Below, one piece after another: positions 51,685 through 60,816 of a DNA stretch of 64,000 bases (its first letter is position 1; each line of letters begins with the position of its first letter). The notes beneath the pieces are model-generated. The model did no database searches, was not told the origin of the DNA, and was given only the letters and a program-made list of their open reading frames with translations. Source of the stretch: Bacteroidaceae bacterium (lineage in GTDB: Bacteria; Bacteroidota; Bacteroidia; Bacteroidales; Bacteroidaceae); NCBI GenBank assembly GCA_017407905.1, contig JAFQVS010000101.1:46830-110829 (forward strand). The letters run 5' to 3'. Position numbers and translations under genes: made by a program.

Positions 51685-54146
51685 CCCATATTCTAAAGGA
51701 GCGCCTCATAGGCCCCTCACCCCAGAGCAAGGTAACGCGTCTGCTCACCGACAGCCGCTCGCTCAGTTTCCCCGAGGAGACACTTTTTTTTGCAATAGTA
51801 ACCCTGCACGGCAACGGCCACAAATATATCCCCGAGCTTTATGCCCGCGGCGTAAGATGCTTCGTGGTGAGCAGCCCCGACAATTTAACCGAGGCCTGCC
51901 CCGAAGCCAATTTTATTGTGGTAAAAGACGCCGTCGCGGCGCTTCAGACGCTGGCGGCACGCCACCGCTCGCTCTTCGACATTCCAATTGTGGGCATCAC
52001 TGGCAGCGACGGAAAGACAATCGTCAAAGAGTGGCTCTACCATCTGACAGCCGGGAAATATATCGTTACACGCTCGCCCCGCAGCTACAATTCGCAGATA
52101 GGCGTGCCGCTGTCGGTATGGATGCTGGGCGACGAGAGCACACTGGGAATCTTCGAGGCGGGAATATCGCTTCCCCACGAAATGGAGCGTCTGCAACGAA
52201 TCATACGCCCCACGATAGGCATTCTCACCAATATAAGCGGTGCGCATCAAGAGAATTTCACGACGATGCAGGAAAAGTGCGCCGACAAACTACTCTTGTT
52301 CCGCGACTGCGACGTACTTATTTACAACGGCGACGATGCGATGCTCGCAAACTGCGTCAGCCGCTCGATGCTGGGCACCCGCGACATTGCGTGGTCGCGC
52401 AAAGACCCCGAGCGTCCGCTCTTCATACGCTCCATTGAGAAAGAGGCCGACTATACCACAATAAGCTACCGTTACCTATCGTTCGACAACAGCTACCGCA
52501 TCCCCTTCCTCGACGACGCCTCGATAGAGGACTCCATCAACTGCCTTGCAGCCGCCCTTTATCTGATGATTCCCCCCGAGACCATCGCACAGAGAATGGC
52601 ACAACTCGAACCCGTCGCAATGCGCCTCGAAGTAAAAGAGGGGCGCTCGGGGTGTATGCTCATCAACGACAGCTACAATTCGGACATTGCCTCGCTCGAC
52701 ATTGCCCTCGACTTTATGGAGCGTCGATGCTGCACACAGCCGCAATTGGGGCGCACGCTCATTCTGGGCGACATTAAACAGACGGGGCTCACCATACGCT
52801 CGCTCTATCGCACCGTAGCACAATATATCGAAAAACGCGGCATAGAGAAGCTCATAGGAATAGGAAAAGACATAAGCAGCGAGGCGGCACGATTCGAGAA
52901 GCTGAGCATCGAGTGCCACTTTTTCAGCGACACCGAAGCCTTTATGCGCTCGCCTCTACTGCAACAGCTGCACAACGAGGCAGTGCTCATAAAAGGCTCA
53001 CGCTCGCTCCATTTCGAGCACATAGCCGAAGCCCTCGAAGAGAAAGTACACCAAACAATCCTCGAAATAAACCTCAGCAAGCTGCGCGACAATCTTAACC
53101 ACTATCGCAACCGACTATCAAGCGGCACAAAGACCGTCTGTATGGTAAAAGCCTCGGCCTACGGAGCAGGCGCGCTTGAGGTGGGACGCACGCTGCAAGA
53201 GTGCAACGTCGATTATCTGGCCGTAGCCGTAGCCGACGAGGGAGCACAATTGCGCCGCGAGGGAATAACCACCGGAATAATAGTGATGAACCCCGAGCCC
53301 GGCTCGTTCCGCACACTCTTCACCCACAAGCTCGAACCCGAGGTATATAGCTTCAAGATGCTGCGGATGCTCATTCAGGCAGCCGGACGCGAGGGAATAA
53401 CCGACTACCCCGTACACATAAAAATTGACACGGGGATGCACCGCTTGGGCTTCCTGCCCCACGAGATTCCACAGCTGATTGACGAGCTCAAGCATCAGGA
53501 TGCGCTCACCCCACGCTCGGTATTTTCGCATTTTGTGGGCAGCGACAGCCCGACGTTCGACAGTTTCACACGCGAGCAGATAGAGCGCTTCATCGAGGCC
53601 TCCGAGGCGTTGCAGGCAGCCTTTCCGCACCGCATACTGCGACACATCTGCAACAGCGCCGCCGCCGAGCGCTTCCTCGACGTGCAATTCGATATGGTGC
53701 GTCTGGGCATCGGACTATACGGAATATCGCCTATGGGCAACGACGAGACCACCCTCTACCCCGTATCGACACTAAAGACCATAATATTGCAGATACACGA
53801 CATTCCCGCCGACGAGACTGTGGGATACAGCCGCCGCGGCACGCTGCACCGCCCCTCGCGCATCGCGGCACTGCCCATAGGCTATGCCGACGGACTGAAC
53901 CGCCGCTTCGGCAACGGCAACGGCCACTGCATAATAGGCGGAAAGGCCGCACCCTACGTCGGCAACATCTGTATGGACGTCTGTATGGTGGATGTTACCG
54001 ACATTGAGTGCAACGAGGGCGACGAGGTTCAGATTTTCGGGCCGCAGCTGCCCGTTACGCAGCTTGCCGAGTGGATAGGCACAATCCCCTACGAGATACT
54101 GACCTCGGTATCTACAAGAATAAAGCGCGTTTATTACAGCGACTAA
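51660..54146 (+). CDS. murF-alr: MurF-alanine racemase fusion
   Basis: 828 residues in two enzymes. Residues about 1-455: MurF ligase, with FAIVTLHGNGHKYIPELYARG, P-loop GITGSDGKTIVKEW, SYNSQIGVPLSVW and LINDSYNSDIASL, adding D-Ala-D-Ala to UDP-MurNAc-tripeptide. Residues about 460-828: PLP-dependent alanine racemase, with the Schiff-base lysine in MVKASAYGAG, HIKIDTGMHRLGF, MVRLGIGLYG, the catalytic Tyr in VGYSRRGTLHRP and ALPIGYADGLNRRFGN. The fusion channels D-alanine supply and use and is typical of Bacteroidota. Overlaps the GSCFA gene by 25 bases. Confidence 0.96.
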   Translation: MQYTIGEIAHILKERLIGPSPQSKVTRLLTDSRSLSFPEETLFFAIVTLHGNGHKYIPELYARGVRCFVVSSPDNLTEACPEANFIVVKDAVAALQTLAARHRSLFDIPIVGITGSDGKTIVKEWLYHLTAGKYIVTRSPRSYNSQIGVPLSVWMLGDESTLGIFEAGISLPHEMERLQRIIRPTIGILTNISGAHQENFTTMQEKCADKLLLFRDCDVLIYNGDDAMLANCVSRSMLGTRDIAWSRKDPERPLFIRSIEKEADYTTISYRYLSFDNSYRIPFLDDASIEDSINCLAAALYLMIPPETIAQRMAQLEPVAMRLEVKEGRSGCMLINDSYNSDIASLDIALDFMERRCCTQPQLGRTLILGDIKQTGLTIRSLYRTVAQYIEKRGIEKLIGIGKDISSEAARFEKLSIECHFFSDTEAFMRSPLLQQLHNEAVLIKGSRSLHFEHIAEALEEKVHQTILEINLSKLRDNLNHYRNRLSSGTKTVCMVKASAYGAGALEVGRTLQECNVDYLAVAVADEGAQLRREGITTGIIVMNPEPGSFRTLFTHKLEPEVYSFKMLRMLIQAAGREGITDYPVHIKIDTGMHRLGFLPHEIPQLIDELKHQDALTPRSVFSHFVGSDSPTFDSFTREQIERFIEASEALQAAFPHRILRHICNSAAAERFLDVQFDMVRLGIGLYGISPMGNDETTLYPVSTLKTIILQIHDIPADETVGYSRRGTLHRPSRIAALPIGYADGLNRRFGNGNGHCIIGGKAAPYVGNICMDVCMVDVTDIECNEGDEVQIFGPQLPVTQLAEWIGTIPYEILTSVSTRIKRVYYSD

Positions 54147-54191
54147 AAAAACAGAGGCTCGACGTAAACAAAAGCACCCAATCGGCTGTTT

Positions 54192-54210
54192 AAATACAAA
54201 ATATGTATTT
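54192..54210. repeat. 7-bp inverted repeat upstream of the ECF sigma gene
   Basis: AAATACA and TGTATTT with a 5-base spacer, 13 bases before the sigma-factor TTG start. AT-rich; could overlap its promoter. Confidence 0.35.
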
Positions 54211-54223
54211 TAAATAGCTGAAA

Positions 54224-54727
54224 TTGGACACTGCAAAATTTAGAAGAGAACTGCTGGAGGTACAATCGGAGCTTCAAAGATTCGCATATAAGCTGACGGC
54301 AGACAAGGAAGAGGCGAATGATTTGTTGCAGGAGACCTCGCTAAAGGCTCTCGACAATATGGATAAGTATATGCCCGATACTAATTTCAAAGGATGGGTA
54401 TATACAATTATGCGAAATATTTTTATAAATAATTACAGAAAGATTGTTCGCGACCAAGCAATTGTCGATAAGACCGATAATCTGTACCATCTTAATCACA
54501 CGCAAGAGCTCGACGGGTACATTACCGAGAATAACTACGATACAAAGGAGATTTATCGTGCCGTGAACGCCCTACCCAAAGAGTACAGAATACCCTTTAT
54601 GATGCACCTTTCAGGATTCAAATATCGCGAGATTGCCGAGCGTCTGGGCCTTCCGCTGGGCACGGTAAAAAGCCGAATTTTCTTTACACGGCAGCATCTG
54701 CAAATGCTACTCAAGGATTTTAGATAA
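54224..54727 (+). CDS. ECF-type RNA polymerase sigma factor
   Basis: 167 residues. The start is TTG (54224): the preceding in-frame codons are AAA, CTG and then the stop TAG, so no ATG start exists for the conserved N-terminus. Region 2 (about 12-75) includes FAYKLTADKEEANDLLQET, seen as KLTADKEEANDLLQ, and FKGWVYTIMRNIFINNYRK; region 4 (about 115-165) has LPKEYRIPFMMHLSGFKYREIAERLGLPLGTVKSRIF, seen as LGLPLGTVKSRIFFTR. No anti-sigma gene is adjacent; the next gene is convergent. AT-richer than the preceding gene. Confidence 0.92.
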   Translation: MDTAKFRRELLEVQSELQRFAYKLTADKEEANDLLQETSLKALDNMDKYMPDTNFKGWVYTIMRNIFINNYRKIVRDQAIVDKTDNLYHLNHTQELDGYITENNYDTKEIYRAVNALPKEYRIPFMMHLSGFKYREIAERLGLPLGTVKSRIFFTRQHLQMLLKDFR

Positions 54728-54745
54728 CCGGGGCGGTACCCCCGA

Positions 54746-55261
54746 TTAAATGGGACAGGGCATAAGCACGCGTCCAAAGAGCGAGAGGTCGCAGAGGCGG
54801 CCATCCTTCAGGGCGGCGCGACGCATTGTCCCCTCGTGCTCGAATCCGTTCTTTTGCAGCACCCTCACCGAGGCTGCATTATCCGAAAATACCACAGCGC
54901 TTATACGGCGCAAGGCAAGCTCGAAAAAAGCGGCACTGCATATTGAGGCAACGGCCTCGGAGGCAATGCCCCTGCCACAATACTCGGGCAGAAGCATATA
55001 ACCAATCTCGCCATCGACACAGAAAATATCGGGCCTGCGCTCGACGCTCACACTGCCCACAATCCTGCCATCGACAACAATTGCGCGGAACACCCCCTCG
55101 ACGCCGTCAATCTGCCGGGCCTTGCTTATCCACGAGAGAGCATCGCTCGGTTCGTAGGGCTGCGGGATACGGTTGCTTAAGTAGCGCCTATCGACACTGT
55201 TGCAAAGAGCCACAAGAGCGGGGCTATACTCTATCGTCCATTTTCTGAGCTCAATCTTCAT
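54746..55261 (-). CDS. GNAT N-acetyltransferase (RimJ/RimL type)
   Basis: 171 residues. GNAT fold: IELRKWTIEYSPALV at the N-terminus, GSVSVERR, IGYMLLPEYCGRGIASEA (acetyl-CoA pyrophosphate loop, here CGRGIA) and AVVFSDNAASVRVLQKNGFEHEG, the typical C-terminal RimJ/RimL pattern. It acetylates an amino group, perhaps a ribosomal or other protein N-terminus, or a small amine; the substrate is unknown. A TATATTCG -7 box (55287-55294, minus strand) precedes it. Confidence 0.9.
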   Translation of the reverse strand: MKIELRKWTIEYSPALVALCNSVDRRYLSNRIPQPYEPSDALSWISKARQIDGVEGVFRAIVVDGRIVGSVSVERRPDIFCVDGEIGYMLLPEYCGRGIASEAVASICSAAFFELALRRISAVVFSDNAASVRVLQKNGFEHEGTMRRAALKDGRLCDLSLFGRVLMPCPI

Positions 55262-55286
55262 CGTTCTTTATCCTTTATTCGGGCCG

Positions 55287-55294
55287 CGAATATA
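55287..55294 (-). promoter_or_regulatory. -7 promoter box of the GNAT gene
   Basis: TATATTCG on the minus strand, 25 bases before the start codon at 55261. Confidence 0.45.
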
Positions 55295-55379
55295 GCCCTA
55301 TTTTCCCAATAAAATATAAAATATGAGACACAAACTGCTATTCGCAACATAAAATAGGTGAGTTTCGGATTTTTATGAC

Positions 55380-55387
55380 TATCTTCG
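55380..55387 (+). promoter_or_regulatory. -7 promoter box of cysS
   Basis: TATCTTCG, 35 bases before the cysS ATG. Confidence 0.5.
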
Positions 55388-55422
55388 CATCTTGGATGCG
55401 AAACAAAAAAATATAAATCCTT

Positions 55423-56898
55423 ATGGAAAATAAATTGATGATATATAACACGCTCACTCGCAAGAAGGAGCTTTTCGAGCCGCTCAACGCGCCCAACGTA
55501 GGCCTGTATGTGTGCGGCCCCACAGTATATGGCGACGCTCATTTGGGACACGCTCGCCCCGCAATAACCTTTGACGTGCTTTTCCGTTACCTTCAGACAT
55601 TGGGTTACAAGGTACGTTACGTGCGTAATATCACCGACGTCGGCCACCTTGAGCACGACGCCGACGAGGGTGAGGATAAGATAGCAAAGAAAGCCCGCCT
55701 CGAACAGCTCGAACCAATGGAGGTTGTGCAGCACTACACACTGCGCTACCACAAAGCAATGGAGGCGCTGAACGTGCTTCCGCCCAGCATCGAGCCGCAC
55801 GCCTCGGGACACATTATCGAGCAGATTCAGCTTGTAAAAGAGATTCTCGACAACGGCTTTGCCTACGAGAGCGAGGGCTCGGTCTATTTCGACGTTGCAA
55901 AGTACGACAAGGCCCATAATTACGGCATACTCTCGGGACGCAACCTCGACGACGTGCTTAACACCACCCGCGAGCTTGACGGACAGAACGAGAAGCGCAA
56001 CCCCGCCGACTTTGCACTGTGGAAATGCGCACAGCCCGAGCACATTATGCGTTGGCCCTCGCCGTGGAGCGACGGATTCCCCGGCTGGCACTGCGAGTGC
56101 ACGGCAATGGGCCGCAAATATTTAGGCGAGCAGTTCGACATTCACGGCGGAGGAATGGACCTTATCTTCCCCCACCACGAGTGCGAGATTGCGCAGGGCG
56201 TGGCTGCAATGGGACACCCCGTGGTAAAATATTGGATGCACAATAATATGATTACCATCAACGGGCAGAAGATGGGAAAATCGTACAATAACTTTATCAA
56301 TCTGAGCGAGTTTTTCACAGGCTCGCACCCGCTGCTCGAACAGCCCTACTCGCCAATGACCATACGTTTCTTTATTCTTCAGGCTCACTACCGCAGCACT
56401 GTCGATTTTGGAAACGAGGCGCTTCAGGCTGCCGAGAAGGGATTGCAGCGCCTTATGGACGCTTGGAACACCCTCGGCTCGATAGTGGCAGGGGACGAGA
56501 CGAGCGTCGATGTTGCCTCGCTGCGCAGCCGCTGCCACGATGCTATGAACGACGATATGAACACGGCGCAGGTAATCTCGCATCTGTTCGATGCGTCGCG
56601 CGCAATCAATCAGATAGCCGACAAAAAGGCCACAATAAGCGCCGCCGACCTCTCGGAGCTGAAAGAGACCTTCCGTCTGTTTGCGTTCGACATTTTGGGC
56701 CTCAAAGAGGAGCTCGGCTCGAACAGCGGGCGCGAGAAGGCCTTTGGAAAGGTTGTCGATATGCTGCTCGAACAGCGTCAGGCGGCAAAGGCTGCAAAAG
56801 ATTGGGCCACAAGCGATAAGATTCGCAACGAGCTTCAGGCTTTGGGCTTCGAGATTAAGGACGGAAAAGATGGCGCTACTTGGAAATTAAAGGGATGA
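55423..56898 (+). CDS. cysS: Cysteinyl-tRNA synthetase
   Basis: 491 residues. Class I synthetase: zinc site Cys with [22 protein letters not shown], seen as VCGPTVY and the HIGH variant [21 protein letters not shown], the [18 protein letters not shown] segment (zinc Cys/His/Glu), and KMSKS as KMGKS. The DALR-type anticodon domain and C-terminal part ([23 protein letters not shown], seen as [12 protein letters not shown]) are complete. Its stop overlaps the start of the next gene (ATGA). Confidence 0.97.
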   Translation: MENKLMIYNTLTRKKELFEPLNAPNVGLYVCGPTVYGDAHLGHARPAITFDVLFRYLQTLGYKVRYVRNITDVGHLEHDADEGEDKIAKKARLEQLEPMEVVQHYTLRYHKAMEALNVLPPSIEPHASGHIIEQIQLVKEILDNGFAYESEGSVYFDVAKYDKAHNYGILSGRNLDDVLNTTRELDGQNEKRNPADFALWKCAQPEHIMRWPSPWSDGFPGWHCECTAMGRKYLGEQFDIHGGGMDLIFPHHECEIAQGVAAMGHPVVKYWMHNNMITINGQKMGKSYNNFINLSEFFTGSHPLLEQPYSPMTIRFFILQAHYRSTVDFGNEALQAAEKGLQRLMDAWNTLGSIVAGDETSVDVASLRSRCHDAMNDDMNTAQVISHLFDASRAINQIADKKATISAADLSELKETFRLFAFDILGLKEELGSNSGREKAFGKVVDMLLEQRQAAKAAKDWATSDKIRNELQALGFEIKDGKDGATWKLKG

Positions 56899-57884
56899 GA
56901 AAGATTGCATCGGCCTTTATGCTCGCCACTCTGCTACTTGCAGGCTGCGGAGGCGGAGCGGCAAAAGAGACCACGACAAAGGAGAGCCACGAGACAAGCG
57001 TGGCCGTGCCTACATTCAACGGCGACAGCGCTTATAGCTTCGTCGATGCGCAGGTGGCATTCGGGCCGCGTGTGCCGGGTAGCGAGGCTCACCGTGCCTG
57101 TGCTCTATGGTTAGAGGATAAACTGCGCGGCTACGGCGCCGACGTAATTGTGCAGAATATGGAGCTTACTGCCTACACGGGCGAGCGTCTGGATGCGCGC
57201 AACATTATTGCACAATTCCAGCCGCAGAATAAAAAGCGCGTGATGCTGTGCGCCCATTGGGACAGCCGTCCGTGGGCCGACGCCGACCCCGACCCCGCCA
57301 ACCACCGCAAGCCCATCTTGGGCGCAAATGACGGCGGCAGCGGCGTGGGAGTGCTCATAGAGGTTGCGCGTCAGCTGTCGATGCAACCCACTGAGATTGG
57401 CATCGACATTATCCTGTTCGACGCCGAGGACTACGGCACACACGCCTCCGAGGAGGCAACGACAGAAAATTCGTGGGCCTTAGGCTCGCAATATTGGTCG
57501 CGTCTGCCCCACAAGCAGCAGTATAATGCACGCTACGGCATTCTGCTCGACATTGTCGGAGCGCCCAACTCAAAATTCTACCGCGAGAGAATATCCGAGG
57601 AGTTTGCAGCCTCTATCATCGACAAGGTGTGGAACAGAGCCGCCTCATTGGGCTACGGCGATACATTCATCAACCAAAAGGGCGGATACGTTACCGACGA
57701 CCACCTTTATGTGAACCACTTTCTGCACATCCCCTGCATCGACATAATCAACCACGACCCCGACAGCGAGAATGGATTCGGCCCCTATTGGCACACACTA
57801 AAGGATAATATGGAGTGGATTTCTTCAGAGACGCTTGCAAAGGTCGGGCAGACAGTGCTTGAAGTAATTTATAACGAGAAATAA
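56895..57884 (+). CDS. M28-family lipoprotein, probable glutaminyl cyclase
   Basis: 329 residues from ATG 56895, which overlaps the cysS stop in ATGA; the first five codons of the longer frame would place charged residues before the signal. Lipoprotein signal LLLAGCGGG (Cys about 17). The M28 metal-binding residues are in [29 protein letters not shown] and PYWHTLKDN. The HWDSRPWAD and GANDG stretch and the single-zinc layout match the type II glutaminyl cyclases of Porphyromonas/Prevotella, which cyclise the N-terminal Gln exposed after signal-peptide cleavage. Aminopeptidase activity is the alternative. Confidence 0.88.
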   Translation: MRKIASAFMLATLLLAGCGGGAAKETTTKESHETSVAVPTFNGDSAYSFVDAQVAFGPRVPGSEAHRACALWLEDKLRGYGADVIVQNMELTAYTGERLDARNIIAQFQPQNKKRVMLCAHWDSRPWADADPDPANHRKPILGANDGGSGVGVLIEVARQLSMQPTEIGIDIILFDAEDYGTHASEEATTENSWALGSQYWSRLPHKQQYNARYGILLDIVGAPNSKFYRERISEEFAASIIDKVWNRAASLGYGDTFINQKGGYVTDDHLYVNHFLHIPCIDIINHDPDSENGFGPYWHTLKDNMEWISSETLAKVGQTVLEVIYNEK

Positions 57885-57886
57885 CG

Positions 57887-58312
57887 ATGAACAGCATAAA
57901 AGAGAAACAAGAGGAGATTATCGAGGAGTTCGGCGCATTCGACGATTGGATGGACCGCTACCAGCTTCTCATAGACCTCGGCAGCGAGCAGCCGCCGCTT
58001 GACGAGAGATATAAGACCGACAGCAATCTTATCGAGGGTTGTCAGAGCCGCGTATGGTTACAGGCCGACCTTATCGACGGTAAGGTATTTTTCGAGGCCG
58101 AGAGCGACGCGCTGATAGTAAAAGGCATCGTATCGCTGCTGGTAAAGGTATATTCGGGACACACCCCGCAAGAGATTCTCGACAACGAGCCCTACTTTGT
58201 CGAGGCGATAGGACTGCGCGAGCATCTCTCGCCCACACGCAGCAACGGCCTTGTGGCAATGATTAAACAAATGAGGCTCTATGCCCTCGCCTTTAAAGCC
58301 AAAATGCAATGA
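57887..58312 (+). CDS. sufE: SufE family cysteine desulfuration protein
   Basis: 141 residues. The sulfur-accepting cysteine is Cys52 in LIEGCQSRVWL; FGAFDDWMDRYQLLIDLG and ATGLREHLSPTRSNGL-type segments (here IGLREHLSPTRSNGL) surround it. SufE passes persulfide sulfur from SufS to the SufBCD scaffold in the cytosol; the suf cluster itself is not here. 2 bases after the M28 gene and overlapping the TSCPD gene by 4 bases. Confidence 0.95.
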   Translation: MNSIKEKQEEIIEEFGAFDDWMDRYQLLIDLGSEQPPLDERYKTDSNLIEGCQSRVWLQADLIDGKVFFEAESDALIVKGIVSLLVKVYSGHTPQEILDNEPYFVEAIGLREHLSPTRSNGLVAMIKQMRLYALAFKAKMQ

Positions 58313-58563
58313 GAAAGGTAACTTATATGACAAAGGGCACCTGCTCGCAGGTGATTGAGGTAACGGGACACGACGGCCGCATTGTCAGCGTACAATTCTA
58401 CGGTGGCTGCCACGGTAATTTACAGGGGGTGAGCCGCTTGGTCGAGGGAATGCGATACGAGGAGGTCATTGAGCGCCTCGACGGAATAAGCTGCAACGGA
58501 AAGCCCACCTCTTGTCCCGACCAATTGTGCCGCGCAATAGAGCAGCTGATGGTCGAGGAGTAA
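58309..58563 (+). CDS. TIGR03905 family TSCPD domain protein
   Basis: 84 residues. The signature KPTSCPDQLC is near the C-terminus (about 63-72), with GTCSQVIEV and FYGGCHGNLQGVS upstream, giving conserved cysteines typical of the TSCPD family found alone or at the C-terminus of ribonucleotide reductases. The role of the stand-alone form is unknown. Start ATG overlaps the sufE stop (ATGA). Last gene of the cysS-M28-sufE unit. Confidence 0.92.
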   Translation: MRKVTYMTKGTCSQVIEVTGHDGRIVSVQFYGGCHGNLQGVSRLVEGMRYEEVIERLDGISCNGKPTSCPDQLCRAIEQLMVEE

Positions 58564-58564
58564 A

Positions 58565-59467
58565 CTACAAATACTCCATTCTAAGCGTTACACAATTATC
58601 CTCGACGATGAGCGCAGCCTCGGCACCCTCGACGATGGGGAAATTTTCGGAACAGTGTCCCACGGGAAAATCGTAGCAGACGGGAATATTGCAGTCGGCC
58701 ATAAGAGCGCGGATAATATCATAATGGCTGCCGCCAAAAGCGGCGGCCTCTTTTGTGGCCTCGAACCGCCCCACGACAAGCGCCGCAAGGCCCGACAGCA
58801 CACCCGAGAGCTTAAGACTATAGAGCATACGCTCGATGCGATAGAGCGGCTCGTTAATATCCTCGATAAAGAGTATTGCAGCCTCGGCAAAAATATCGTA
58901 GCGCGTGCGCATAAGAGCGTGTAGCACCGACAGATTGCCGCCCACGATGCGTCCGCGGGCAGTGCCCTTAATATTATAAGGATGAGCCTCTATTGTATAT
59001 TCCACACTACGGCCAAAGAGAATACTGCGCAAATATTGTGTAGCCTCATCGGTGGGACAATAGTTCAGATGGCGGCACTGAGGCGCGTGCAAAGACATTA
59101 CCCCCTTTGCAAGGCAGGCGGCGTGCAGCACCGAGCAGTCGCTCATCCCTATAATCCATTTTGGTTTTTCGGCAATGGCGGCGGCAACAGCATCGACAAT
59201 GTGCACGCAACCGTATCCGCCGTAACTGCATAAGATGGCCTTAACGCTGTCGTTGCCGATGAGCGCGAGAAAATCCTCGGTGCGCTCCCCGACTGTGCCT
59301 GCATAATAACCACAACGCGTCAGGGCGTGCGGAGCTATAATGACATTAAGCCCCCAACTGCGCAGAGTATCGGCCGCACCACTGACAATGGCAGCATCGC
59401 CGACGGCACCCGCGGGCGAGGCAATGGCAACCGTGTCGCCCTGTTTCAAAAATTGCGGCCTTATCAT
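58565..59467 (-). CDS. ldcA: LD-carboxypeptidase (S66)
   Basis: 300 residues from ATG 59467 (IRPQFLKQGDTVAIASPAG is the usual S66 opening). A GTG at 59485 overlapping the upstream stop is an alternative. Motifs: GDTVAIASPAG, CSYGGYGCVHIVD, the nucleophile loop IIGMSDCSVLHAA (Ser in GMSD), GGNLSVLHALM, and PVCYDFPVGHC with the catalytic His. Releases the terminal D-Ala from muropeptides in the cytosol during cell-wall recycling. Directly follows the U32 gene and is convergent with the TSCPD gene. Confidence 0.92.
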   Translation of the reverse strand: MIRPQFLKQGDTVAIASPAGAVGDAAIVSGAADTLRSWGLNVIIAPHALTRCGYYAGTVGERTEDFLALIGNDSVKAILCSYGGYGCVHIVDAVAAAIAEKPKWIIGMSDCSVLHAACLAKGVMSLHAPQCRHLNYCPTDEATQYLRSILFGRSVEYTIEAHPYNIKGTARGRIVGGNLSVLHALMRTRYDIFAEAAILFIEDINEPLYRIERMLYSLKLSGVLSGLAALVVGRFEATKEAAAFGGSHYDIIRALMADCNIPVCYDFPVGHCSENFPIVEGAEAALIVEDNCVTLRMEYL

Positions 59468-59481
59468 AATGGGTAAGAGGC

Positions 59482-60738
59482 TCACTCGCAGCTGTGCCCC
59501 GTCTTTACAATCTTATAGAGCTTATCGGCGGGACGCACCTTATCGGGCACTTTAAACGAAACATACACCCCTTTGGGGACAACATCCACCGCGCCTAAAT
59601 CGACGCGAGCCTCTTCGAGCTCGACGTACATTGCGCCGGTCGTCGGGCCTGTGATAAGCAGTTTATCGCCCACTCTGAGCTCGCCCGCCTCGGTGTAAAA
59701 CTCGCCCACTCCCAATTTCGAGAAATATTTTATCCCCCGTCCAATATATACTTTCCGTTCGGTGGCCTGCGAGCCGTAAATATTGCTCCACTCGCCCAAT
59801 TTCTGCCCCAAATAGTAGCCGTCCCAGAATCCGCGGTTAAAGACCGTTGCAAGACGCTTGTCCCACGCCTCGCACTTTTCGCGGCAGAATGTGCCGTCGA
59901 GGCAGGCCTCAAGCGCCTCTTTGTAGCACGATACCACGGTGCCCACATATTCGGGACCGCGGGCGCGACCCTCTATCTTGAACACGCGCACACCGGCCTT
60001 AATCATCCTATCCATAAAGGCGATGGTCTTAAGGTCTTTGGGCGACATAATATATTTATTGTCAACCTCAAGCTCAATATCACTCTCGCGGTCTTTTACA
60101 ATGTATCCGCGGCGACACACCTGCATACACTCGCCCCTGTTGGCGCTGCGTCCCAGCTGATGCAACGACAGATAACATTTGCCCGAGATTGCCATACACA
60201 GCGCTCCGTGGCAGAACATTTCGATGCGTATGAGCTCGCCCTTCGGGCCGCGAATATCCTCCTCGACAATCACGCGGTAAATATCCTCGACCTGCTGCAT
60301 ATTAAGCTCTCGGGCAAGCACGACAACGTCGGCGAAGCGGGCATAGAATTTAAGAGCCTCGCTGTTGCTGATATTGAGCTGTGTCGATAGATGCACCTCG
60401 ACGCCAATGCTGTTGCAATATTGCAGCACGGCAACATCGGCCGCAATAACCGCCGAAATTCCCGACTCTTTAGCAGCATCCACAATGCGACGCATCATCA
60501 CAAGGTCGTCCTCGTAGATGATGGTATTTACCGTAAGATAGCTCTTTACGCCATTCTCGTCGCAAATATGCGCAATCTCGCGCAGGTCGCTAATGGTAAA
60601 GGCGCTTGCCGAGTGCGAGCGCATATTAAGCCTCTCGATGCCAAAATATATAGAATTTGCACCGGCCTGAATTGCGGCCATAAGGCTCTCGCGCGAGCCC
60701 ACCGGCGCCATAATCTCAAAATCTTCTCTTGCAACCAT
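59482..60738 (-). CDS. U32-family protein, TrhP-like tRNA hydroxylation factor
   Basis: 418 residues. EIMAPVGSRESLMAAIQAGANSIYFG is the U32 opening; the conserved Cys region EMFCHGALCMAISGKCYLS and NRGECMQVCRRGY (four cysteines likely binding Fe-S) and KIEGRARGPEYV follow, then a C-terminal beta domain (about 330-418). E. coli TrhP and RlhA in this family hydroxylate tRNA U34 (ho5U) or 23S rRNA C2501. Annotated historically as a collagenase-like peptidase. Divergent from dusB across a 78-base gap with facing promoters; ldcA follows. Confidence 0.88.
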   Translation of the reverse strand: MVAREDFEIMAPVGSRESLMAAIQAGANSIYFGIERLNMRSHSASAFTISDLREIAHICDENGVKSYLTVNTIIYEDDLVMMRRIVDAAKESGISAVIAADVAVLQYCNSIGVEVHLSTQLNISNSEALKFYARFADVVVLARELNMQQVEDIYRVIVEEDIRGPKGELIRIEMFCHGALCMAISGKCYLSLHQLGRSANRGECMQVCRRGYIVKDRESDIELEVDNKYIMSPKDLKTIAFMDRMIKAGVRVFKIEGRARGPEYVGTVVSCYKEALEACLDGTFCREKCEAWDKRLATVFNRGFWDGYYLGQKLGEWSNIYGSQATERKVYIGRGIKYFSKLGVGEFYTEAGELRVGDKLLITGPTTGAMYVELEEARVDLGAVDVVPKGVYVSFKVPDKVRPADKLYKIVKTGHSCE

Positions 60739-60752
60739 CGTAATTTGTTATT

Positions 60753-60779
60753 TGCTGCGAATTTAGTAAATTTGCAGCA
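60753..60779. promoter_or_regulatory. Facing -7 boxes of divergent U32 and dusB genes
   Basis: TAAATTTG (60767-60774, plus, for dusB) and TAAATTCG (60758-60765, minus, for the U32 gene) lie back-to-back with one base between them, forming a near-perfect 13-bp palindrome (TGCTGCGAATTTA / TAAATTTGCAGCA, one mismatch). The dusB -33 TTTG is at 60744-60747 (spacer 19). Confidence 0.6.
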
Positions 60780-60816
60780 GATAAGCGCTATTGATGCGCA
60801 TCAAAATGAATAAACA

